Assembly (NCBI GenBank): GCA_963281255.1
Contig: OY725488.1
Span: 11,815,524-11,879,523, forward strand
Direction of reading: 5' to 3'
Source of the DNA: Aphrocallistes beatrix
Taxonomy: Eukaryota; Porifera; Hexactinellida; Sceptrulophora; Aphrocallistidae
DNA length: 64,000 bases
A model generated the notes under the pieces. It saw nothing but the letters and a program-made list of their open reading frames with translations, ran no database searches and was not told the origin of the DNA. Both the position numbers and the translations under genes were made by a program. Position 1 is the stretch's first letter. Each line of letters opens with the position of its first letter. Of the stretch, positions 55,466 to 64,000 are shown in pieces.

Positions 55466-56330
55466 TAATTACAATGATCAAGGTTGAAAAATATCTTTAA
55501 CTATACGTAAGCTATTAGATGTAGTCATGGGCGTAGCCATGGGGGGCCTGGGGGGCCTGGTCCCCCCAAAATAAATGAATCACTTTGAAATTTGAAATTT
55601 GATCTAAATAATGGCCCCCCTCAAATATATCCAGCCCCCCAAATAATATTTGGTCGCTACGCCCATGGATGTAGTCCATACATGCTTACTATCCCGTTTT
55701 TACATGAAATATCCATTATGCCTCGGTTCTTTGGATTGCATATATCATACCATTCTATTGCGTCCCACTCTTGGCTGCAGCCACTAGTCCCATCTCAACC
55801 ACCTGACTATTTTTGAACAATTTATCCTCAAAAAAGACTATTCTGTTCCTGTCAGACTAGTTTCAATCTGACATTAGTACCAACCGGACCACTTTACACC
55901 TGGTGTCTACGATCTTGTCTCGAGAAATTCAACACTAGTCATGATTTAATCATAGACCATAGTTAACATGAATGCTTTAGGCCTTCCTCAATAATTATGT
56001 TTGAATTTGAGTAAGCTGAGCTGGGTTGGGAAATGTCTAATGTGCCAATATAGAATACTAGGGTATATACTGACAAAATTAGATAGGCAAATAGAAGTGA
56101 AAGAATATTATGCATAAGATTGAATTTCATCAAATGAATGACTATACACAAGTAATATTCACATTATACGAGTAGAAGGATTGGAATTGGAACAATATTA
56201 AAACAAGACTAGTATATATCACTTAGTGATTTATAGATTTATCAATGATTTTCCAAGGTGATAAAATCAGGTTATATTTTATACAAATAGTATTTTGTGT
56301 TGAAATTCCAGTGATACTGGAAACTTGACA
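55440..56330. repeat. RBR upstream duplication, copy 1
   Basis: Resembles 57540-58360: ctatacgtaagctatta, gtccatacatgc, cattctattgcgtccca, aagaaattcaacactagtc, and the ggccttcctcaataattatg block. Each copy received a different hAT-like element, at 55526 here and at 57764 in the other. Confidence 0.75.
55526..55667. mobile_element. hAT-like 142-bp MITE with perfect 8-bp duplication
   Basis: Ends CATGGGCGTAGC and GCTACGCCCATG. Perfect target duplication gatgtagt at 55518-55525 and 55668-55675. The interior is rich in ggggggcc / ccccccaa. The matching interval upstream of the intact RBR gene has no insertion. Confidence 0.92.
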
Positions 56331-56732
56331 CCAAAATTGAATCACAATGCAAGCACCTTGGCTTCTCGGACGATACCAGGCTGGTTACCTATAAATGCTG
56401 GCCGACCACTAGATAAACCCTGGTATAAGTACGTGCTACTGTAGTTTCTTGAGAACTAAATACACATATACTGTTTTCTACCAATCCTAGACTTTGTTGA
56501 AAATAGATAGAAAGGTAGCCGATGTCCAATCGATTAAGCGTGACTGACAAATGTTATTTAGACCTGCTCCATGCCTAAGCACTTAATGTGAAGATTGAGC
56601 ATTGTAAATAATAGTAAATTACAATTGTAGACACTCATGAACTTCAAACTTCAATCTAAACATAAGTCGAAATCTCAAACAAAATAATTACAAGCTACTA
56701 CATAGAAATGAAGTCTATTACTCCTTAAACTT
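55676..56732. other. Spacer downstream of the intact RBR gene
   Basis: Left part belongs to the RBR upstream duplication. The right part (56330-56732) shows no gene or repeat that I recognise and probably includes the RBR 3' UTR. Confidence 0.5.
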
Positions 56733-57552
56733 TCAGCTCAACTTAGTTTGTACAGGAGCTGGAGTACACGTGAGGGTTTCGTAAGTTCTTCCACGGCATA
56801 TCAAACTCCCTTCTGCTGTCTTGGTTAAACAAATGAAGCAAAACCTTTCTCCGCATTTGCAAGTCATTTCGTTACAACCGCTTTTATGTTCCAAAATCGT
56901 GAAGCATTTTGGGCATGCTCTCACTTCTGGGGTAAATATCACTTTCCCTAAAGCGTCTCGAAATTTCTTTTTCTTACAATTTTGTAACTGTTGGAATTTA
57001 CTGCTTTTGCAATCTGAGTTTCCACAATCCTGATAGCTACCAGGATTATTCCACGATTTCAAGCAACTCCAACAAAAGATATTGTTTTTCTTCATCTTTT
57101 TCGTGCAAACAATGCAGATAACCTGTGGGCTGTCAGTTTGTATCCTTTGGCAGTAGGTCTGACAACCTGGACATTGCTGTGTATCCTGGCTTTCACAAAA
57201 GTTTACTGAAATAGCTGCATTTAAGAGCTGTTTCTCGTCATCATTAGGTAGTCCAAACTTTATTATGTCCTCCATGGAAATAATGGATGTACAGGCAGGG
57301 CAGTTTATCTCGTGTTTAGAAGTCTTAATTTGTTTCCAAGACCAATCCTAGGAGATCATCTGGACAGATGAAATGACCGCAATGCATTCTAAGACCGCTG
57401 TCATCATAGCAAACATTACAGAGTGCTTTAGAATGAGGAAATGAAACGGTTCTAGTCTCGTCTCGATTATCAATGAAGTATTTTCCTCCCACTTTAACCT
57501 CCCAGATTTTAACATCAAGAGTATCAAAGGCACTTCTGCAAGCTCCAGACAT
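56733..57552 (-). CDS. RBR-type E3 ubiquitin ligase, copy 3, one frame break
   Basis: ATG at 57552. The N-terminal box YFIDNRDETRTVSFPH and RING1 start CNVCYDDSGLRMHCGHFIC are in one frame to about 57350. The rest (RING1 end CPAC, IBR CPGCQTYCQRI...CIVC...CWSC, RING2 CPKCFTILEHKSGCNEMTCKCGERFCFIC) is in another. A single extra G in cctaggattgg explains the shift. All zinc ligands and the RING2 acceptor Cys are kept. It is head to head with the E2 at 59099. Either a recent loss or a one-base sequence error. Confidence 0.85.
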
Positions 57553-57763
57553 TTCTAATTAACATAATCAAGGTTAGGAAAATATCATTAACTATACATA
57601 AGCTATTAAAAGTATAATATAGAGTCCATACATGCTAAATGTACCTTTTTTCACTCTTCTACATAGTTAAGTTTCACGAGTCCCGTTTTTACTTGAAAAT
57701 TCTCCATTGTACCTCGCCTTTATGGATAATATGTCTGATACTTTTCTATTGCGTCCCACCTTG

Positions 57764-57952
57764 GGGCATGCCTAATTTCCGGGACGGAACGAGTCAAGAT
57801 GCTTAATCTCCGGGACGGGACAGAAAAGGTACCTAATTTCCGGGACGGGACAGGTTAAAATGCCTAATTTCCGGAACGGGATGCCGTCCAGTCCCGGAAA
57901 TTAGGTATCTAGATTTTCCGGGACGGTCCCGTGCCGGAAATTAGGCATGCCC
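57764..57952. mobile_element. hAT-like element, family C, long form
   Basis: Ends gggcatgcctaatttccggg and its complement at the right. Flanks ccaccttg (57756-57763) and ccactttg (57953-57960), an 8-bp duplication with one mismatch. Inside, four direct copies of a ctaatttccgggacggga unit. Confidence 0.88.
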
Positions 57953-58576
57953 CCACTTTGTCCCAAGAAATTCTACACCAGTCCTGATTTAATCATGGAC
58001 CAAGTTGACATGTATGCTTAAGGCCTTCCTTATTAATTATGTTCGAATTTTAATGGAATGCGGATGAGCATCTAGCATCTAACATCTAAATTAACGACTG
58101 ATTAGAAATGTTTAAAATTTTCGTGGAAACCAAGCGGGATTTAAAGGTAGGTTTCAATCAAGTAATTAAAAAATATCCACATTTGATTAAGTTGAGCTCG
58201 GATGGTATATTGTCTAAAGTACCATTATAGAACAAGAGTATATAGCAACCTAATTAGAGAAGGGAAGAGAGTAAAGGATTAATAATATTATGCATGAGAT
58301 TGAATTTCATCTAAAGACTATATGCAATTAATATTCAAGGTACCTAAAGCGATATTAATTACCTTTAATCTGTAAAGAGTTTTTATACTATCTTCTTCCT
58401 CACCATCATTAACTTATTCTATTTTCCAATGCTGCTAATAATTTGCGTATTATTCTACCACTTCTCCCTAATCGTCTACCAGTAGGCAATGGGTTTCAAC
58501 TAGACAAGATAATTAACGCAATAGTGCAGCAGATGAAACGAGTATACGTAGATGCATGCTACTATGTGAGGGGAAG

Positions 58577-58763
58577 CAGTCAAATTGTACCAACTGCCAA
58601 CTCTTTTAAAAGCACCAAGTCAACTCATACCATTAGTAAAGTCAACTCGTATCGACAACCAAAAAGTCGACTCGTACCACTACCGAAATGGAATGTAAGC
58701 GAAAAGTCGGATTTTCTGTTGATGAGTTGACTTAACACGGGTATACTTGGTACGAGTTGACTG
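58577..58763. mobile_element. AGTCAACTCGTACC inverted-repeat element
   Basis: Ends cagtcaaattgtaccaa and, complemented, cagtcaactcgtaccaag, with further agtcaactcgta copies inside. No target duplication recognised. The open frame across it is incidental. Confidence 0.55.
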
Positions 58764-58774
58764 AAATTCAAAGC

Positions 58775-58936
58775 GGGCATGCCTAATTTCGGGACGGGAC
58801 GGTATCTCATCCCGGAATTAGGCATCTTAACTCGTCCCGTCCCGGAAATTAGGTACTTTTCTGGTCCGTCCCGGAGATTAGGTACCTAGTAGATTTTCGG
58901 GATAGTTCCGTCCCGTCCCTGAAATTAGGCATGCCC
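58775..58936. mobile_element. hAT-like element, family C
   Basis: Ends gggcatgcctaatttcggg and aattaggcatgccc. Interior repeats gtcccggaaattaggtac. Flanks (ttcaaagc / acggtagc) do not match, so the target duplication is lost or the edges are off. Confidence 0.75.
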
Positions 58937-59098
58937 ACGGTAGCTTAGGAAAAGGAGTAGAAGAGTGGTGATGTCATGATATGTCTTAACGAACTTGACA
59001 ATTGGGGAATATGTAATATAATTAAGAGAAATTACTGTTCAATTTAGACATTCTAGACAGTAATTATACAATTAGCGATATCATTGGTTGACAAGAAT

Positions 59099-59944
59099 AT
59101 GACCGATGAAGACAGAATAAACACTTATAATCTGAATCGCGCTACGAAGCGATTAATCAGAGAAATCGATATGATCTTTGAAGACATAATTCCTGGAATA
59201 GACCTACGCGCTAATGAAGAGAACATTCTAGAATGGCATTTCGTTATACACGGGAAAGAGAATACTCCCTACTATGGTGGAATGTATCACGGAAAACTTA
59301 TATTTCCTTCAAACTTCCCTTTCTGTCCTCCAAAGATTATATTCCTAACTCCGAACGGTAGATTCAAGACTAATGAACGTATCTGTTTCAATTTGAGTGA
59401 CTTCCATCCTGAAGAATGGAAACCTGCCTTTTCAGTGACCACTGTGTTACAAGGAGTTAGAGACTTTATGCACGACAGCATTGAGACTATAGGTAGCATT
59501 GAGACAAGTGAGAGTGAGAAGAGACAACTCGCTGAGAGTAGTTCTACTTTTAATCGTAAGGATATCACTTTCTGTCACTTATTCTCTCAACTGTGCGGGA
59601 GAAAAGAAATGGATTCTGAGAATTGCTCGAGTGAGCGAGCAAGAGAAATAGTTTGTACTTCAAAAGAAATAGGAGTAGAAGCCTCATCACCTAATTTACC
59701 CTCTTCAACGGGAATACTTGCAGATGAAGAGACTATTATAACTAGTAGTTTCTCAATGAATGACGATACATGTGCCCTCTATCCTCAAGAGAAAGATAGA
59801 AATACTCTACTTGATCAAAAATATCGACGAAACAAAAAATTGATTGATTATATTATTATTTTTATCATTAGCGGCATTTCCCTTTTCCTGCTCCTGCTAT
59901 CTCCAGGAATAATCTTCATATTAGCTAGAACTAATTATACATAA
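59099..59944 (+). CDS. Tail-anchored UBC6/UBE2J-like E2, copy 3
   Basis: 281 residues from ATG 59099 (MTDEDRINTYNLNRATKRL); the frame is open a little upstream without an ATG. The core is nearly identical to copy 1: EWHFVIHGKENTPYYGG, TPNGRF, catalytic Cys96 in ERICFNLSDFHPEEW, SIETSESEKRQLA. A ~70-residue variable linker leads to a hydrophobic anchor (IIIFIISGISLFLLLLSPGII) and a very short lumenal end. Divergent from the RBR gene ending its 5' side at 57552. Confidence 0.9.
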   Translation: MTDEDRINTYNLNRATKRLIREIDMIFEDIIPGIDLRANEENILEWHFVIHGKENTPYYGGMYHGKLIFPSNFPFCPPKIIFLTPNGRFKTNERICFNLSDFHPEEWKPAFSVTTVLQGVRDFMHDSIETIGSIETSESEKRQLAESSSTFNRKDITFCHLFSQLCGRKEMDSENCSSERAREIVCTSKEIGVEASSPNLPSSTGILADEETIITSSFSMNDDTCALYPQEKDRNTLLDQKYRRNKKLIDYIIIFIISGISLFLLLLSPGIIFILARTNYT

Positions 59945-60071
59945 TACTCAATTTTGATATGTTGTATCCATATATTCCACATTACTATTACTGCTTTTGA
60001 TGCTTGTATATTTTAAGCCATGAATTGTATGAATTTACACTAACTAATATGAAGGAAATCGGTTGTTAACC

Positions 60072-60128
60072 ATGTATGCCTAATTTCCTGGATGGGATGC
60101 CGTCCCGTCCCGGAAATTAGGCATGCCC
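60072..60128. mobile_element. 57-bp hAT-like mini-element, perfect 8-bp duplication
   Basis: Essentially just the two ends of family C (atgtatgcctaatttcc / ggaaattaggcatgccc) joined through gccgtcccgtccc. Target duplication tgttaacc at 60064-60071 and 60129-60136, perfect. Among the smallest elements for which boundaries can be proved from one copy. Confidence 0.92.
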
Positions 60129-60509
60129 TGTTAACCTGGGATACAGCACCTCCAAGTGGCTCCAGTGGAAGGTACACATATTGCGTTGATAACATTTGAT
60201 TTTACATTCTTCCCATTATCGTTTCTAATAAATCAATATTACATACAGTACATATCTTGTGAGTAATTATTTAAAATATAAACTCGCTTGCCCCTACTTT
60301 GTGTCTGCACTAGCCGCCCTTTAGGTGACTTTTTTCCATCAAATCATTTCATTAATTTGCAGATTATTATTCGAAAAAATGTAAACATGTTCGATTATAA
60401 AAGGATATCAAAATATATGAATATAGTCAGTCAAATCTATTTTCAAGTCTATCAAAACAATACTATAACTGTAATGAGAAAGATAATGCAAGATTTGATA
60501 AGAATAGTA

Positions 60510-60620
60510 TAGTCGACCCCGATTAATAGGGTCACATCGGTCAGAGGACATTTTCCCCGATTTATCGAAGGACACCATCAACCGCAAACATTTTGTAATG
60601 GCTTCTATGTGGAGAGTTTT
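60510..60620 (+). mobile_element. Solo end of the pogo-like element family
   Basis: tagtcgaccccgattaatag at 60510 after TA, followed by gtcacatcggtcagaggaca and on to tggcttctatgtg, matching the right ~135 bp of 37840-39261 read inward. No opposite end. Confidence 0.7.
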
Positions 60621-61049
60621 ATAAGTGAGATAGCATTTTAAGCTGCTAGTAAGCACACTAGAAGTTACTGGAGATGGAAAGTTACCTTTATTAAGTTTGG
60701 TGCGATTTGAGTTTCGAAAATCACTGCATTCAAAGATAAAAATGAAATTACGAAAGTTAATACAATATTTAGTGGAATTAGATTTGCATATTATGGAGGG
60801 ATAATCTATCGGTCTGGTGATGTAAAAAGTTTGAGACGAAAAATGTGAAGTAAAACATATACAAGTATGTACAAGTACATGCATAATATGTACTGCGACA
60901 AGGTAGATCTGTAATTGAGTCACCACACACTGTTATGGAAAAATTCTTCTCACTCTTTTAGTAGTTACTCGAGAATTTCTAGCCTAACAGAATGATATAA
61001 AAGGACATAGTGCGGAGTTGAATTGTCCTAATATGAGTAAAAGCCTCTG

Positions 61050-61240
61050 TGGGAATTTGGTAGATCTTTTGATCCCGGTTAGATGGACTAATAAAAATAT
61101 AAAAACTTGCATCGGGCTTGACTAAAATATAAACTGATATCTGAAACCTGTTAAACAAACAAAAATTCCCGAATTTGGCAAAAGCTGGAAAGCCAGGGTC
61201 TAATTTTGAAAATTTTACCATATCCTATTTTAACAGGGAA
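61050..61240. repeat. Repeat shared with 63725-63930
   Basis: Both hold tggcaaaagctggaaagcca-type sequence followed by ttttgaaaattttaccatatccca and acatacgtgtaca. Nature unknown; neither end is defined. Confidence 0.5.
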
Positions 61241-61394
61241 ATACATACGTGTACATATTGACCTGTGTTTTACAATGTATTTATTTATTCTTCAAATTAC
61301 TCGTACTTTTGAAAACTTCAATACGTTTACACATTTATTAATACGTATAGTTACTTGATATTGAAAACGGATACAGTGATAAATTAGTAAAAGA

Positions 61395-63204
61395 ATGATT
61401 GATGAGGGCAGAATAAACATTTTTAATCGAGCTACAAAACGATTGAACAGAGAACTCACCATAATAACTAAAGACCCAATTCCTGTAATAGACCTACGCG
61501 CTAATGAAGAGAACATCCTAGAATGGCATTTCGTTATACACGGGAAAGAGGATACTCCTTACTATGGTGGAATGTATCACGGAAAACTCATATTTCCTCC
61601 AGACTTCCCTTTCAGTCCTCCAAAGATTATATTCCTGACTCCGAACGGTAGATTTCAAGACGAATGAACGCATCTGTTTCAATTTGAGTGACTTCCATCC
61701 TGAAGAGTGGAAACCTGCCTTTTCAGTTACCACGGTATTACAAGGAATTACAGACTTCATGCACGACAGCATTGAGACTATAGGTAGCATTGAGACGAGT
61801 GAGAGTGTGAAGAGACAACTCGCTGAGAGTAGTTCCACTTTTAATGGTGAAGATGCTATTTTCTGTCACCTCTTCCCCAAAGTGTGTGGAAGAAAAGTAA
61901 CAGATTCAGAAGATAGTTCGAGTGAGTCTAGTCCTTCTAAGAACCCAAAAGCGTTTGCAGATACAATTCCCCCAGTTAGAGAGAAAGCCCTGCCACATAC
62001 AACCCAATATCCAACGCTGCCACCCATAGATCTAACTCTAGCACCTAGTGAGATAACTTCACTATCTCCACTTGAAGAAACACTTGTGTCTCAGGACACT
62101 TTATCTCCCACATCTTCTAAACGCAAAACAATTGAGTTGGAAGAGATACCAGCAGACAAAGGGTTCCCAAATGCTACATATTCACAAAGAAAACTCCCCT
62201 TTCCAGAAAAAATGATTCATCGACAAATCCTCTCACCGGAAACTATAGTTTCTACAGTTAGAGAAAAGATCCCATCACCTGATGAAATTATTAAAACCTC
62301 CGGAAAAGAACCTAGTGGAACCATTCAAGAACAGAGAACTATTACTCATCCACCACATACCACTCCTTCAGTCGATATGCCAAAAAACACCAGGAGGTGG
62401 ATTCCAGATACAATTTCCCCAGCTGGAGAAAAGACCGAATTTCATGATGAGATATCTCCACCACCTAGAACCCAACCTCCAATATCTACTGAAATAACGC
62501 TATCACCTACCCACCTAACTCCAGTACTTATTAAGATAACTCCATCATCTCCACCTGAAGAAACTACAAGGCCTGACGAAACTTTTAGGTCAAAGAAAAC
62601 TGTTTTCTCTAGAATAGAGTTCTTATCACCTCAAATTATACAAAACAACAGAAAAGAATTTACGATGCCTAGTGAGACCATTCAAGAACAGAGAAGTAAT
62701 GCAGTTCCACCACACACCACTCCTTCAGTCACTAGACCAATGCTTTACTCTGTAAGATATGCTGATGGAAAAACTTCCTCTAACGAAGTAAAACCTTCAC
62801 AGAATGTTTCTCTGAGACCATTCATCAGATCTCCCTTTTATCCCAAACATCAAAATCTTGGGAAAAATCCTGAGACACTAGAAAGCATTAAAGTGGAAGA
62901 GAGACATTCTCCTCCAATCGGACCTTCAGAAACTACATATTCAGACAGAAACCTCCCTTCTACGTCCAAAAGAATAATTTCTCAACAAACTCTCTCACTG
63001 GAAAGGGAAATATGTCCAGATATAAAACAAATGCATCCATCTATAGATGTTATCACCCCAGTAGGTGGAGAAATCCGTCACCAGCAGGAGGAATATAAAA
63101 GTCAGCGTAACACCAGGATTAATTCCATGATTGGTGTTTTCGTAGTCCTTATTTTAGCTCTAGGCCTACTATTGATAGCACTCCTCTTCACGCTAGTTCA
63201 GTAA
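61395..63204 (+). CDS. Long tail-anchored UBC6-like E2, one frame break
   Basis: ATG at 61395. The first 85 codons (MIDEGRINIFNRATKRL ... TPNGRF) and the rest from NERICFNLSDF (catalytic Cys about 94) are in neighbouring frames. An extra T in agatttcaag, compared with agattcaag in paralogs, explains it. Joined length would be about 600 residues. The E2 core is followed by a ~330-residue Pro/Ser/Thr-rich region with imperfect repeats (KISPSPPEET-like, SETIQEQR, HPPHTTPSV twice) and a C-terminal anchor (MIGVFVVLILALGLLLIALLF). The repeat tail recalls mucin-like or heavily modified linkers; its role is unknown. The E2 copy with the longest tail here. Confidence 0.82.
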
Positions 63205-63299
63205 TTTGTATCGAGTAGAATCATTTTATCCTTGTTCCCTTTTAAACAACGGAATTATTACCAGAACCCAGAGGAACAAGCTTGCTATACCTAATAGCA

Positions 63300-63480
63300 T
63301 CACTTTGAATGAAAATACATTTATCATCTATCCAAAACTTGCTCTGAAATCTCGACGAAACACCAAGAGGATTTATTTTTATCATAGCCTCCCTTTCCCT
63401 ACTCCTGCTATTGCAAGTACTGCTATTAACATTAACAAGAATTAATTATCAAGATACTCAATTTAAAATGTTGTATCATC
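63300..63480 (+). pseudogene. E2 membrane-tail relic
   Basis: tctcgacgaaacaccaagag through cctactcctgctattgcaag to atactcaatt matches the anchor-coding end and 3' flank of the E2 gene at 59820-59960. The E2 core is absent. Confidence 0.7.
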
Positions 63481-63545
63481 TTCTCTTAAAATTGTTTTTT
63501 AAAATTTATTAGTTCTATTGAATTCTCTGCTAAATTTTAGAATAT

Positions 63546-63705
63546 CAGCCTACATTATAGGCTTAACACACTCAGGACAGCCAATCTCATATATCATGTT
63601 ACTTAACTAATCCCATTCCCGAGTTAGAATACAATCTGGACAAATGAAATGGGCACATCCCATTCGTAAACCGCCACTTTCATCATAGCAAGTAGTACAT
63701 TGACC
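63546..63705 (-). pseudogene. RBR ligase RING1 relic
   Basis: The minus strand reads QCTTCYDESGGLRMGCAHFICPDC, then YEIGCPECVKPIM in the continuing frame after a stop, clearly the RING1 of the RBR family. IBR and RING2 are missing. The start of the gene would lie near the window edge but is replaced by a repeat. Confidence 0.75.
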
Positions 63706-63724
63706 TTTTCATTGTTGACTCCAG

Positions 63725-63930
63725 TTGACCGGAGTCACCGGACCGATAAAATTTTGCCTCGACGGGGCCTGAACCTATAAATATAAATTGCGATCGGAAA
63801 CATGTCAAGTAGAAAGAGGATACTTCTTGGATGGCAAAAGTTGGAAAGCCAGATTCAAATGTTGAAAATTTCACCTTATCCCATTCCATTTCAGTTTCGG
63901 TAGCAACGAAATATGTACATGCAATGGGTG
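63725..63930. repeat. Repeat shared with 61050-61240
   Basis: See the partner block. Begins after a ccagttgaccggagtcaccgg stretch that is itself partly self-complementary. Confidence 0.5.
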
Positions 63931-64000
63931 TAGTGCAAGGGAAACGGCACTCCCTTATTAATTTTCAAAGTGATACCACTTTTAACATTTTCCTTGACGG

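Larger units (their letters stand above)
59945..61394. other. Spacer between E2 genes
   Basis: Contains a 57-bp mini-element (60072-60128), a solo pogo-like end (60510-60620) and a block at 61050-61240 repeated near 63725-63930. Between them I see no gene. Confidence 0.55.

Noticed and set aside
58443-58730. 95-codon plus-strand frame
   Set aside because: Half of it lies in an inverted-repeat element; no motif, signal or conservation seen.
60408-60926. 172-codon minus-strand frame
   Set aside because: Runs through a solo pogo-like end; composition typical of A+T-rich non-coding DNA; no ATG context or homology.
63206-63445. 79-codon frame after the long E2 gene
   Set aside because: It overlaps an E2 tail relic in a different register and is not an independent gene.

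Overview
The window is eukaryotic, almost certainly animal, DNA: A+T-rich, with genes on both strands in mostly uninterrupted frames, a few clear GT-AG introns (one of 63 nt), and dense short DNA-transposon debris. Torsin-type AAA+ ATPases, a very large inducible-type (VLIG/GVIN-like) GTPase, RBR E3 ligases and multipass receptor-like proteins point to a metazoan. A compact-genome early-branching invertebrate such as a sponge is my best guess, but it is an inference. I see no rRNA, tRNA, CRISPR array, retrovirus-like element or Polinton.

Layout. 1-6.6 kb: Helitron-derived repeats and a two-copy segmental duplication carrying an unknown nuclear-type protein gene (one copy intact, one broken). 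6.9-8.1 kb: a multipass membrane protein. 8.65-14.0 kb (minus): a VLIG-like giant GTPase with a small first exon. 14.2-15.7 kb: a dead mariner nested in a pogo-like pair of ends and itself split by a short hAT-like element. 16.8-20.8 kb: two tandem receptor-like genes with a Frizzled-like look, plus an orphan third copy of their upstream region. 21.4-27.6 kb (minus): a nearly full-length Helitron (Rep, Pif1-like helicase, OTU protease) with several frame breaks. 28.1-29.4 kb: a sugar-porter-like transporter.

29.6-63.7 kb is the striking part: an island of ubiquitin-type conjugation genes. It holds eight UBC6/UBE2J-like E2 genes (four on minus, four on plus), three near-complete RBR E3 ligases plus three RBR relics, two E2-tail relics, two torsin-like ATPase genes (one decayed), and a hidden two-exon ubiquitin-like modifier (42323-43349) ending in LRLPGG-YA. 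E2 and RBR genes repeatedly lie head to head (RBR on minus, E2 on plus), and torsin-RBR-E2 looks like a unit that was duplicated and eroded. One E2 copy has Phe in place of the catalytic Cys. A modifier, E2s and E3s in one young, fast-duplicating cluster suggests a lineage-specific conjugation pathway, perhaps ER-linked (tail-anchored E2s, lumenal torsins) and perhaps defensive. That functional reading is inference.

The transposon record is unusually readable. Helitron families A and B and the autonomous copy share one 3' end. Several hAT-like mini-elements keep 8-bp target duplications, and paralogous segments give empty sites for at least three insertions. Several otherwise whole host genes carry exactly one one-base frame break, which could be recent decay or sequence error.
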